Positions 55,432 to 64,000 of a DNA stretch of 64,000 nucleotides are shown piece by piece. The DNA lies in NCBI RefSeq assembly GCF_000341285.1, contig NW_005178471.1:1-64000 (forward strand), read 5' to 3'. The stretch is from Galdieria sulphuraria (taxonomy: Eukaryota > Rhodophyta > Bangiophyceae > Galdieriales > Galdieriaceae). Each line of letters opens with the position of its first letter. Position 1 is the first letter of the stretch. The notes beneath the pieces were generated by a model. It saw only the letters and a list, made by a program, of their open reading frames with translations. It did not search any database and had not been told where the DNA came from. Position numbers and translations under genes: made by a program.

Positions 55432-56460
55432 TCATCTTCTAATTTTTTCGCGTCCAATTCTTTGTTTATGCTCATCATTTATGATTCTTTCCTGTTGCCT
55501 TTGAACGAAGAAGCAAATCCCTCTCATAAGAGGCATCGAAAGTAACTGAAGTAAGGACACTTGAGGACCAAAACCACTGCATACATTTGCCAGCATTTTG
55601 CCTTGAAAACCGACAGATATAAGGAACTTGCGAGATATAATGTCGTTCAAAGCTTCCTTAGCAACTTGCTCAGCTGAAAAGAGGCCTGCTCCTTGGGAAA
55701 GTAACGAGGTCTCTCTAGGTTTATGTTTGTTTTCGTTATCAAAACCTGGCGTCTTTGTATCTGGAGGACACACGAGAGAAACGCCAACGCCAAAAGGAAG
55801 ACACTCCTGATACAAAACTTCGGCAAGACCTCGAACGGCAAATTTGGATGGGCTGTAAGCAGAATAGCCAAATACTCCCAGAAGACCTCCAATTGATGAA
55901 GTCAAAACGATATGGCCTCTTCTTAATTCTTTCATTCTCTTAAAGGCGCTCTGCACAGGATAAACTGCTGAAAGATAGTTTGAACGCATTTGACTCTCAA
56001 ACACGTTCGGATCCATTTCTTCGAAATATCCTGGTACGCAAGATCCTGCGCAGCAAATAAGTAAAAATATTGGCCCTTGTTTCTGTTCAGCTTGAGCAAG
56101 CAGACTCTCACAGCTGTTGGCTTCTGCGACATCAAAAAGGTAACCGATGGGCTCTTTTCCTTTCAGTCTTTTTGACAAGTCTCTCAAAACCTTGAGAGCT
56201 TCTTCAAGTCTTGTTGCACTCCTTCCAACGACAGTCACGTAACATCCGTGAAGTAAACAAAGCTTGGCAAATTCGAGGCCGATTCCACTGGTTCCACCAG
56301 TTATTAGAACGTGTTCACCTATGTATGTGAGTAAATTTTTTTCAATATTGATCTGTGACATACCCTTCAATAATAATTTTGACTTTCGACTCACTTTCCT
56401 AAGCAACCCAAAAAGTGCCAAACACAGCAACACAACAACTAACGGGACGTAAAAATTCAT
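55432..56460 (-). CDS. KDSR: 3-ketodihydrosphingosine reductase
   Basis: ER membrane SDR enzyme for the second step of sphingolipid synthesis. Single exon, 342 residues. N-terminal membrane anchor (MNFYVPLVVVLLCLALFGLL); NADPH loop VLITGGTSGIGLEFAKLCL; LICCAGSCVPGYFEEM; active site VLTSSIGGLLGVFGYSAYSP followed by SKFAVRGLAEVLYQE (Ser, Tyr-x3-Lys); then SLVCPPDTKTPGFDNENKHK, the KDSR-specific segment where substrates enter. A C-terminal hydrophobic stretch (LLQLLSMPLMRGICFFVQ) is also family-typical. The start at MNFY was chosen over a non-ATG opening at 56472. Only 25 bp separate it from the divergent TFIIIC gene. Confidence 0.93.
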   Translation of the reverse strand: MNFYVPLVVVLLCLALFGLLRKVSRKSKLLLKGMSQINIEKNLLTYIGEHVLITGGTSGIGLEFAKLCLLHGCYVTVVGRSATRLEEALKVLRDLSKRLKGKEPIGYLFDVAEANSCESLLAQAEQKQGPIFLLICCAGSCVPGYFEEMDPNVFESQMRSNYLSAVYPVQSAFKRMKELRRGHIVLTSSIGGLLGVFGYSAYSPSKFAVRGLAEVLYQECLPFGVGVSLVCPPDTKTPGFDNENKHKPRETSLLSQGAGLFSAEQVAKEALNDIISRKFLISVGFQGKMLANVCSGFGPQVSLLQLLSMPLMRGICFFVQRQQERIINDEHKQRIGREKIRR

Positions 56461-56485
56461 AGCCCAATTCAAGTTTTGATATGTA
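56461..56485. promoter_or_regulatory. 25-bp gap between divergent start codons (KDSR / TFIIIC)
   Basis: Both ATG codons are unambiguous from homology or frame, leaving 25 bp. Promoter elements must lie within one or both coding regions, or leaders are extremely short. Confidence 0.5.
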
Positions 56486-58259
56486 ATGGAACGAAAGTAC
56501 GAGCTACCCAGAAACGAGCTTGTAAGCGTTCAAGTTCCAGTGTACCTCCAAGAAGGAAACCCTGCGGAAGTAATCAGTTCATTGGGAGGGCTTGATAGTA
56601 TTTACTCTGCATATAAGGTTTCAAAACAAGAGAGCAAGACACGTTGTTCAGCAGCGAGCACAAAGCAGGAACGTGGCAACCAACGTGAGCTTGACAGACT
56701 TAAACTCCATCTTAGAAGACACGATGCTTATTCTATTCCTTTGGTTTCCGACACACCTATCCCTTCAAGAGACCTTTTATTGAAGGTAAAGTACAAAGTT
56801 TCTCGTTCCTCTGGTAACGTCGTTCGTGGTGATTTTCTAGTGAAGAGATGGTCACATTGCAAAATTGTGGATATTGAAGCGTTGGGCATAGTAAAGACAA
56901 CATTTTGTTTCACAAAGTTGGCAGATTTCCAGTTTCTGCCACCTCTCAAGGAAACAGGAGGACGTTTGTCTGGTTTGGATTCGTCTTTTGGTCTCTTTGA
57001 AAGGGATGATTTGAATGGTGCAGATGTCAATTTGACAGTTGCAGACTCTCTATACCGTTTGTCACCTTTGCAATTCTCAAGATATCACTTGTCTCGAGTT
57101 CCATATGATTATCGACAACATATCGATAGCGCATTTCAACATTTAAAATCGGATAGGGAGGAGCAGAATATTTCAGACCCGAAAGAGAATGTGGAAGATG
57201 AAGACGGAATAGATCAACAGCAGATACGGGAAAAGAGACGAGCTGTTTGGAGGTCATCAGTTGGAGTTGATCGCCGTTCAGATCCATTAAGAAACTCACT
57301 GCTTTCTCACCGAGTTTCGATAGACTTGGAACAAGTACCTCAGTTCCCAGAAAAACAAAAACTGGAAGAAATAAGAAACATTCCTAACGAAGTATTTGAG
57401 CTTCTTCGTACTGCTTTCGAATTACGTCCTATTTGGACTCGTCGAGCTATTCACCTCCATATAGGAAACGTCGATCTTTTACATATCAAGATAGGGTTAC
57501 CAATATTAGCATACTCTTTTGATGGTCCTGGACCTTTCCGGACTTGCTGGATTAAGTACGGATATGATCCGCGAAGAGATCCGGAGAGTAGAAAATTGCA
57601 AGTTCTTGAATGTCGTCTGAATGGCTCTTTGGCGGATGTCATAAAGTCGTACAGAGGAGAACAAAAGTTTGCGCTGGAAGCCTCTTCAGAAAGATGTAAC
57701 GTTACTTTGTGTGGTTTGCCCACTTGTCAACACTTATTTTTACAATTGTGCGATATCGAATCGAGAGAAATTCAAGAATTATTACAAACTTGTAAATCTT
57801 CAGCGTCTTTTAGTAAGGAAAAGGTTCGAATTTGTTTCTAATCTGTTTGTTGGCTTTGTTTCAATTTCCTTTTAGTACGGTTGGTTTCCAGATGGAGTGT
57901 GGAATAGCTTTAGAAGCTTTCTTCGTGACCATATTCTATATTTAATTAAGACAGAATTAGGAGACGAGGCTTTTCAGAAAGTTTTGTCTTCTGGAAAGAA
58001 AATTCGAGATAGAAGTGCTCAAAGGAAACGTTTACGTAGACTAAGAAGTCTTAAGGAACGGTTGCAGGACACAGAACAATTTCAATCTGTTTCAAGCACA
58101 GTCGATCCACAGCATATGGAAGAGGTTAATACTTTTGAAAACATGTCACAATCTGAAGAACTTTACTCCAGCACTGTAGAGCAGCCAGACCTTAAAAGTT
58201 CCTTGGAGAGGAGTCCATCCGAATTCGATGAATTCCAATTATTGGATGAGGAGGATTGA
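56486..58259 (+). CDS. TFIIIC subunit of the Tau95/GTF3C5 family
   Basis: Subunit of the A-box-binding module of the RNA polymerase III factor TFIIIC. Two exons are inferred (56486-57823 and 57876-58259, intron 52 nt), 573 residues. The N-terminal dimerisation half starts with VSVQVPVYLQEGNPAEVI and contains YSIPLVSDTPIPSRDLLLKV and KIVDIEALGIVKTTFCF. The DNA-binding half has VFELLRTAFELRPIWTRRAI and the family signature CWIKYGYDPRRDPESRKLQV. The last exon joins as KEK/YGWFPDGVWNSFRSFLRD and ends in an acidic tail (DEFQLLDEED), as in other family members. The degree of match is good over the signature and weaker elsewhere. Confidence 0.88.
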
Positions 58260-58830
58260 GAAATGTAACAAGTCGGTTTGATAAATGAAATTGTTAGATG
58301 TGGAATCGACTCCTGTGCTGTCTTTGGAGTTGCATAGTGATTATTTGCTGTTTGGAAATCTATTTTATTTGTTCTCATGCAGAATTCGAGAAATGAAGGA
58401 AAGTTGTGAAAGCAATGTATGAAAGAATGAAGGACCTTTTGGATTCAACTTGGCGAATAGCAAGCAAAGAAAATTATCCCGCAAACGTCTGAAGCTGTTT
58501 TACTACTTGGATGTCATATTTTTTTAGTTCTCGATACATAACTGTCCAAAAGTTGAGCGTTTTCTGTATTTATTCCATTTGATGTTTATACTCCTGCAAA
58601 CAGTTAGGTTGTTCATAGCAAACTACGTCACTACCCTTCACCGTTGCCATTTTGTAATGACTATAGTTGGCTATCGGAACTGTGTGAATAGCTTTTTCTT
58701 CCTTATAAACAATTGTTTATAGTTGTAAAGTTCATATGTATTTAAAAAGAGTTCTACAAGTTGAAATCTTCGTTGTGATGGTGCTGTATATTTGTTAACA
58801 GCTACCAACAGTTCTAACTTGTTAGGTACT
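58260..58830. other. 570-bp intergenic region
   Basis: No convincing gene on either strand; the minus-strand frame 58671-59030 is antisense to the nuclease gene. It contains the 3' end of the TFIIIC gene and the promoter of the LCL3-like gene. Confidence 0.45.
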
Positions 58831-59824
58831 ATGGTCAACTTTAGGGCACTAGACAAGATCAGTTCGCAGCTCCAAACTCCGTTTTGTGTCAATCCGATTT
58901 TGGGAATAAAATGCTTTGCCATTCTTTTTCTTTTTGAAAGTTGGATGAATGCGTTTATTGTGAATTGGCATTGGCTATCGGTGGCAGCCCTAACAAGTGC
59001 CTCGTTTGGATATTTATCTGCAACAACCAAATTGCTTTATATGGGAGTTAGACGCTACAAGACAGCTAAAGATATACCAAATTCAATGGTATTTTTTGAA
59101 ATATTTTTGTAACTGAAGTAGTCGATGTAAAGATCCCACTCTTTAGTTTCAAAGAGGAAGCAAAATAAAAGGGGTTGTAGTCAGCGTTGGTGACGGTGAT
59201 AACATAAGAATATTTCATAGACCTTTTTTATTCCGATTTTTCGGGATAGGGCGTCATCCAGTATTGAAGAAACGTTTAAGTGAAGAAACTATTAGCGTAC
59301 GTCTTAGTTGTTCTTTCATTTAATCCGCTTTTCAAATACTATAGGTTCGTCTTGCTGGGGTTGATGCACCAGAATGTGCCCATTTTGGAGCGCCTGGACA
59401 GGAAGGAGGAGAGCAAGCAAAGAAGTGGCTTCGAAACTATTTGAAGGACCGTGCTGTAACGGTACAACTTCATAGTTTGGACCAGTATTCCCGAGCAGTT
59501 TGCACTGTTCATGTGAGAAAGGGAATTTTAAGGCTGAAGAAAAATGTATCATATGAGTTGGTTAAAGTTGGTCACGCAGTCGTGTATCGGGGTTTTGGAG
59601 CTGAATATAATGGAATATTGAGAAAGCTAGAGAATGCTGAAACTGAGGCTCGCAAACGAAAGAGAGGTATGTGGAGTGTTAGAAACAAGCCTGTTATATC
59701 GCCACAAGAGTACAAAAGAGCCTTGAAAGAAGGCAAAGGTCCAGAAAGTTTAACAGAGAAAGACTTCTTTTCTCGAAAACCTGAAAGTTTATTTTCTTTT
59801 CTCTTCGGTTCAGACAAGTCTTAG
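58831..59824 (+). CDS. LCL3-like membrane-anchored staphylococcal-nuclease-fold protein
   Basis: Three exons are inferred (58831-59088, 59147-59296, 59345-59824; introns 58 and 48 nt), 295 residues. An N-terminal hydrophobic segment (WHWLSVAALTSASFGYLS) serves as anchor. The SNase domain opens with MFQRGSKIKGVVVSVGDGDN and IRIFHRPFLF, then VRLAGVDAPECAHFG, GQEGGEQAKKWL and the active-site YSRAVCTVHV. Arg of VRLAG, Glu of QEGGE and Arg of YSRAV fit the three catalytic positions of the fold. Fungal LCL3 is a mitochondrial-membrane member of unknown role; the long insert between VGDGD and RLAGVDAPE is shared with it. All junctions keep frame. Confidence 0.88.
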
Positions 59825-60094
59825 TTTTTTGAAACGTTGATTAGTTTGCCAATGATATTATATAGTAATGAAGTCGGCTTCTGTTGTAGAGATATTGAAA
59901 CCACTTTTTAACCTTTCCAACTAAACGAATTCGTTTAAACTTACTTCAATAAAGTTAAACTTTTTCAAGTTGATAAGTCAGTCGAATATTGGAAGATCTT
60001 ATTACATTTGTATTGCTACTCCCATGCTTTGGGGCTCAAGAGGATTTCTATCGGCAGCATATTTCATTAGTAGTTTTGGCTGAATAGTGGCTGA

Positions 60095-60588
60095 ATGTTG
60101 TGTATAAAGCAAGCCGAAGTATTGCCGTTCCAGTCTGAAGTTTTTGCTCCTTTTAAGCTTATTTTATCTTTAGATAACCAAGTGGTTTGAACCTTGCTGC
60201 TTTTTCAAAAGCTAGTTTCACTTAACTTTTGTGGTAGGACGGTTTGCTTACTGATTTGGTTGTTCGATATGTTAGAGATTGTTCTCAACGAGCCGATTCG
60301 AGAGAAGTTTTTGTGAAGAAACGGATACTTATGAATAAAGGTCCTCAGGAAATTGTGTGTGAAAATATTTCGTTGTGTTTCTTGAAGGAATTCCGTGATT
60401 GGGAATATTGTAACGTCGGTTATTTGGAAGTCATGCTCTTATCGGAAGAGGAAAAGAAAGTGCTGATTTCTTTGAACCTTGTCATACAAATATTTACAGA
60501 CAGGCAATATTCAGGAGCCCTCAAACAAGTATATTCCTATTTTTCTACTTTTGAAGAAGTACATACTACTGAGCTACTCCGTAGTTGA
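60095..60588 (+). CDS. unknown 146-residue protein
   Basis: Two exons are inferred: 60095-60184 and 60238-60588, joined across a 53-nt GT-AG intron in phase 0. The product starts MLCIKQAEVLPFQSEVFAPF and continues DGLLTDLVVRYVRDCSQRAD, with a Glu/Leu-rich helical end. The fitting intron length and frame support a real gene even though the family is not recognised. The preceding gap 59825-60094 shows nothing. Confidence 0.5.
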
Positions 60589-60646
60589 GCAATTTCCTTG
60601 TCCTTGAAGACCTATCCACAAATTATGGCCTTGAAAGTATTTCATT

Positions 60647-61822
60647 CTATACTCGCTGTAAGAATGGAGAGTTCTTTCCTCGAATTATGATTACAGGAAG
60701 TTCGAGCTCTATTTTACTTCTTTTGTCGTCAAGAATCACTTCGATCTGAACAAAATTGGTGAATTGAATGGATCTACCTTCTACAGTTGGTCCAAGAGAA
60801 ACAGCAAGTGGCAGCATTGACTGTATCGGTCCCAACATGGTATTGTTTTTACGCAAAGCAATGCAGTTGAGGTTTACGTATAATGCAGGACCATTTGCGA
60901 TAGTTTCAATACTGTGACCATTCTCACATACGATTTTCCTTCGTTGAATTTGTCTGAGAATGAGACTAGAAACCTTCTTCATGCTCTTATTTACCAATGC
61001 AAGAGTTACTGGTATTAAAGTGCCGAGTGTTTCTTCGTACAGTACTGTCGGGATTCCTGTAAAGAGTGTTTAGAATATCTTATGTTGTCCCAATTGTGTC
61101 TTACCCGCTTTAAGTATTACTTCTTGTGCTATATTTTTAGAAAACCACTTCTTTTTCGTCTTTGGAATCAAGCTAGCCTTTTGATAGTATGGCTTGATAA
61201 ATACACTATTCTTGTAAAGGATTTGGCCATCATTAGCTACAAGTAGCTTGTAACTCTTTTCTCTTATAGCATTCTTTTCACCATCCGACTTTGAAGAGTC
61301 ATTAAGTTCCACTCTCAAACAAAGGTCGTATTCTATACAAATATCACCTCCATCAGCACGTACTGTAGGAGGTAATCCATTAGGAATTTGAAACTCAAAT
61401 GGAAGCAACAGTACTCCTTGCACTTGATTGATTTCCTCATCAACTTGTGCGCGTCTTCGAACGATATTGTTATCGGTCTTTCTCTTGGACTCTCTTTGCT
61501 TTACGTAATCCTTTATATCCCACAATATCAACTCATTCTGTAAAATACAAAAAGAAGTAGACTGGACATGCTGTTGGATGAGCTGCTTCGAGAATTGCGA
61601 ATGACAACTTTTGTCTTTGTAATGATTTTCCTTTTCAAGTTCTTCTTTTGGAATATCACAAAAAGATTTCAAGTTTTCATAACCTCTTAATTGCAGAATT
61701 ATGTGCTTCAGAGGAGTTCTTTCCGCAAATCTTATAATAGCATTTCCTTTTAAGTTTTCTCCTGGACAGAGAATATCACGCCTAGACTCCTTCGAAGATG
61801 TCAATAGAATATCAAGTTCCAT
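60647..61822 (-). CDS. arrestin-fold protein (alpha-arrestin type)
   Basis: Two exons are inferred (61822-61105 and 61056-60647, intron 48 nt), 375 residues. The N-terminal arrestin domain has MELDILLTSSKES, PGENLKGNAIIRFAERTPLK and HIILQLRGYE, then VLLLPFEFQIPNGLPPTVRA with the proline-rich turn common to arrestins, and IEYDLCLRVEL. The C-terminal domain shows LGTLIPVTLALVNKSMKKVS and the closing strand pair FTNFVQIEVILDDK and IELELPVII, typical of Arrestin_C. Alpha-arrestins are ubiquitin-ligase adaptors for membrane cargo; no PPxY motif is visible, so that role is uncertain. Confidence 0.75.
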
Positions 61823-62243
61823 GGTCAATTATTTGATGAACAATCAATGCCAAAAACGTTTGACAAGGATTCCACTCATATAAAACGAAAGGATTAGGAA
61901 CAACATGTCATTTGAATCGTAGGATGACCTTTGGCCAACGCAATAGGGCAAAGTTGTCATTTGTGGTGGAATTGTAATATGACACTCAGAAAACACACCC
62001 TAGCAACGCTTCCCTCCAGTTCCTCCAGTTAACTTGGATCATATCATTGAAGTGGGAGTTGAACCAACAAAGAATATTATTCTTCAAGTATAAAAACTAT
62101 TTCCCTTGAATATTTGGACAGCTGTCCTTGGAGTTTGTGAAAGAGATAAGGGCAAAATTGCATTTACTTTTCTATATTAGACACGACATCACTCCTCGTA
62201 CTACTACTATATCAATTTCCTGATAAGCACGTAATTTAGACGA
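61823..62243. other. 420-bp intergenic region
   Basis: Divergent promoter region between the arrestin-fold gene and the Cys-rich orphan. No gene or repeat recognised. Confidence 0.45.
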
Positions 62244-62795
62244 ATGATAGCAATTAATACGCACTCTTTCAAGCAACCTGTGCACGCAAGACATCCTAGC
62301 AACACGTATACTTTATTCAGAATTACCTTATATATTATCGTCATAGTAAAGTTATCAGGAGCGACCAGGCTTCCTCCTAGAGATTTCGTAATGAATACAA
62401 AGGCAGATATAGAACTTGCAATGTGGAAAGCCAACTCCATAGAGGCAACTAAACCACTATATAAGATTTCAAACAATATTGGTCAGCGACTTACTTCAAA
62501 TGGCTACGTGTTCAATCATACGTTCTGTACATGCACCAGAGTATTTTCTGATTCTTGCCTAACTGCAGTTATGACGGTTGCGGATGGAGAAGCTGTCGCC
62601 GAAGAAAGTTTCTCCAGTATGCTCTGTGTTAGAAGCCCTTGTATCAAATATACGTGTGATCTGACTGGACCTTTCTTATGCAGAAGGAAAGCCACGCATA
62701 TTTTTGAGTATGATGTTGCAAATACACCCGGAAACAAGCCTGCCCCTTGTAAAAAGATGTTGGCAGAGAGAGAGTTTTATTATTCAGACGTTTAA
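62244..62795 (+). CDS. Cys-rich, probably secreted orphan protein
   Basis: Single exon, 183 residues. A hydrophobic segment near the start (LFRITLYIIVIVKLSG) could be a signal peptide or anchor. The C-terminal half is rich in cysteine: FCTCTRVFSDSCLTAV, MLCVRSPCIKYTCDL, GPFLCRRK and PAPCKKM, about nine Cys in 80 residues, a pattern typical of disulfide-bonded extracellular domains. No family recognised. It is unlike every other gene in the window in composition. Confidence 0.5.
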   Translation: MIAINTHSFKQPVHARHPSNTYTLFRITLYIIVIVKLSGATRLPPRDFVMNTKADIELAMWKANSIEATKPLYKISNNIGQRLTSNGYVFNHTFCTCTRVFSDSCLTAVMTVADGEAVAEESFSSMLCVRSPCIKYTCDLTGPFLCRRKATHIFEYDVANTPGNKPAPCKKMLAEREFYYSDV

Positions 62796-63050
62796 CAAGA
62801 AAAATCTTCCAAGTCTTTACAAACCCGTACCTGATTGGAAGACCTGTATGGTTTTCAAAAGTTGCTGACTTCAGCTTCCTAAGTATACAAATATGAACCA
62901 ATCATTTACTTTTAAGAACTTAAAAATCATAATTCTCAATCATTTCTTTGAATTGTTTGGATAGTTTGTCTATTAAACAGTGATAAATAACCATCGTTCC
63001 TCTTCTAGGTTCGAAGAAACTCGAGTTTAGTGGAACCATCTGCAAAGCGC

Positions 63051-63566
63051 ATGAATATTCCCTACAAACTTTTCAAGTTGTCCTTGAAGGTTTTGCGCCC
63101 CCCAAGACTTCGTCTGCGTTTGAGCTTACCTTCGGTTCCTTCCTGGCTGATTTTTGTTTTTATTCTTGTTTCCTACATCTTAGTCATATCTGGGATTATA
63201 TATGATGTAATAGTCGGTCCACCAGCCATGGGGACCACCATAGATCCACTGACTCAAACATTGAAGCCCGTAGCTTTTGCACAGGGTAGAATCAACGCGC
63301 AGTACGTCATCGAAGGTCTTTCGGTTGGTTTCTTTTATGCTTTGGGAACAGCGGGAATCATTCTGTTGGACGTTTCCTCAAAATCAGCCTTGTTGAAAGA
63401 CTACAAGGTTTCTTGTTGGATTCTGGCTATTCTCTTGTTACTGGGTTTTTATCGAATGATGATCGTTTTTGTTCGAATCAAGTTGCCAGGTATATGTTGA
63501 AGTTTTATATAGTGTACCTTTGATATAGTTGTCTGTGTAGGATATCTTGAGTTTTATTATCAATGA
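63051..63566 (+). CDS. OSTC: oligosaccharyltransferase subunit OSTC (DC2)
   Basis: Small ER membrane subunit linking oligosaccharyltransferase to the translocon. Two exons are inferred (63051-63489 and 63541-63566, intron 51 nt), 154 residues. The order follows human OSTC: FKLSLKVLRPPRLRLRLSLP, SYILVISGIIYDVIVGPPAM (human GGIIYDVIVEPPSVG), KPVAFAQGRINAQYVIEGLS, GTAGIILLD and the last helix ending VRIKLPGYLEFYYQ (human MRMKLPGYLMG). The final exon of 26 nt creates the LPGYL ending. Three membrane helices are evident. Start at the first ATG after a non-ATG opening. Confidence 0.92.
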
Positions 63567-63631
63567 AGTTACAGTTTACAATATAGCAGTTTTTCATGTT
63601 TACATACGTTGGCTGATTTTGGCATTACATA

Positions 63632-64000
63632 ATGACAACTTGCAGTTTTGTTGTTTCATGTGCCTCTAATACCTTGAGGTTTTGTAAAAGTTTTCAACAC
63701 AAAAATCTTTATACTTCTCCTGCACTGCTACATTGTTGGAGCAAGGCGCACTTGGAGCTTTTCCGTTCCTTGCTTGTTGTCAAACCAAGTGCACGTCAAC
63801 GGTACCGCCCCTCCCGTACCTTGTCTTCGTCTAGCACAATCTTCAGCGGAGAAAGAAATTGTAAGTGTTGTACCACCACAGAAGAAGAACACAAAGTGCA
63901 AGAACCCCCGTTCTCTGGTAAAAGTGAAAGCTTCAACGATTGGACCACGAGAGATTCAGCAAAGGTTCGGATCAAAACAATATTAGAGCAAGGCGAAAAA
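63632..64000 (+). CDS. 5' part of a gene running off the window, transit-peptide-like N-terminus
   Basis: A frame beginning at ATG 63632 stays open for 123 codons to the last base of the window. It starts MTTCSFVVSCASNTLRFCKS and is Ser/Arg/Cys-rich and nearly free of acidic residues for 75 residues, as expected for plastid import; the mature part would begin near ERNCKCCTTTEEEHKVQEPP. The frame may be cut by an intron at GTAAGT near 63860, so later residues are unsure. Function unknown. It lies 65 bp after the OSTC stop. Confidence 0.5.
   Translation, partial: MTTCSFVVSCASNTLRFCKSFQHKNLYTSPALLHCWSKAHLELFRSLLVVKPSARQRYRPSRTLSSSSTIFSGERNCKCCTTTEEEHKVQEPPFSGKSESFNDWTTRDSAKVRIKTILEQGEK

Noticed and set aside
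58671-59030. 119-codon minus-strand frame
   Set aside because: Overlaps the first exon of the LCL3-like nuclease, which has clear homology; no domain of its own.
1-64000. CRISPR arrays, rRNA genes, tRNA genes, retroelements or DNA transposons
   Set aside because: No regularly spaced repeats, rRNA-like conserved blocks, complete cloverleafs, reverse transcriptase or transposase motifs were seen on reading both strands.

Overview
The window looks like nuclear DNA of a unicellular red alga, most likely a Galdieria-type member of the Cyanidiophyceae. The DNA is AT-rich. Genes are packed a few tens of bases apart on both strands and are interrupted by very short introns. I inferred 55 introns by splicing frames together; all are GT-AG and 46 to 71 nt long. 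The gene set is eukaryotic (20S proteasome, SEC31, NOB1, HRD1, TFIIIC, 40S S9) and photosynthetic (geranylgeranyl reductase with a transit peptide, double-domain plastid Cpn20, a TadA-type deaminase). Species assignment is inference. CDS spans below include introns; exon limits are in the text.

Layout. (1) 1-10,700 is gene-poor. After about 4.3 kb with no supportable gene come two diverged tandem copies of a large P-loop NTPase plus nuclease-like family (4347-6461 and 7022-9142), both apparently decayed, then another 1.5 kb without a gene. (2) 10,726-21,400 holds Cpn20, FAM32A, LSM8, two bZIP factors, a HIT-finger protein, mitochondrial S11, an RBM34/Nop12-like protein and several unknowns. 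(3) 21,547-33,900 is very dense: ChlP, RPS9, NOB1, a DUF815 AAA protein, TadA, proteasome beta3, an alpha/beta hydrolase, the ERAD ligase HRD1 and an unknown membrane protein. (4) 33,944-51,500 holds SEC31, HisRS, an IGHMBP2-like helicase, an SDP1-like lipase, WDR83, cytochrome b5 reductase, a CCDC97-like protein and a two-module glycosyltransferase. (5) 51,983-64,000 holds RIO1, a CDC25-like phosphatase, a securin-like candidate, KDSR, a TFIIIC subunit, an LCL3-like nuclease, an arrestin-fold protein, a secreted Cys-rich orphan, OSTC and the start of a further gene.

Themes. Ribosome biogenesis and translation (S9, NOB1, RIO1, RBM34, uS11m, HisRS), ER function (HRD1, OSTC, SEC31, KDSR), RNA processing (LSM8, FAM32A, WDR83, CCDC97) and mitosis (CDC25, securin-like) are all represented. 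Several head-to-head pairs have only 22 to 74 bp between start codons, so promoters must be shared. Convergent pairs end within 1 to 9 bp of each other. The points most worth following up are the securin-like gene sharing a promoter with CDC25, the HIT finger that has lost exactly one of its two zinc sites, the gene-conversion tract between the NTPase paralogues, and palindromic E2F-like sites in front of genes of unknown function.
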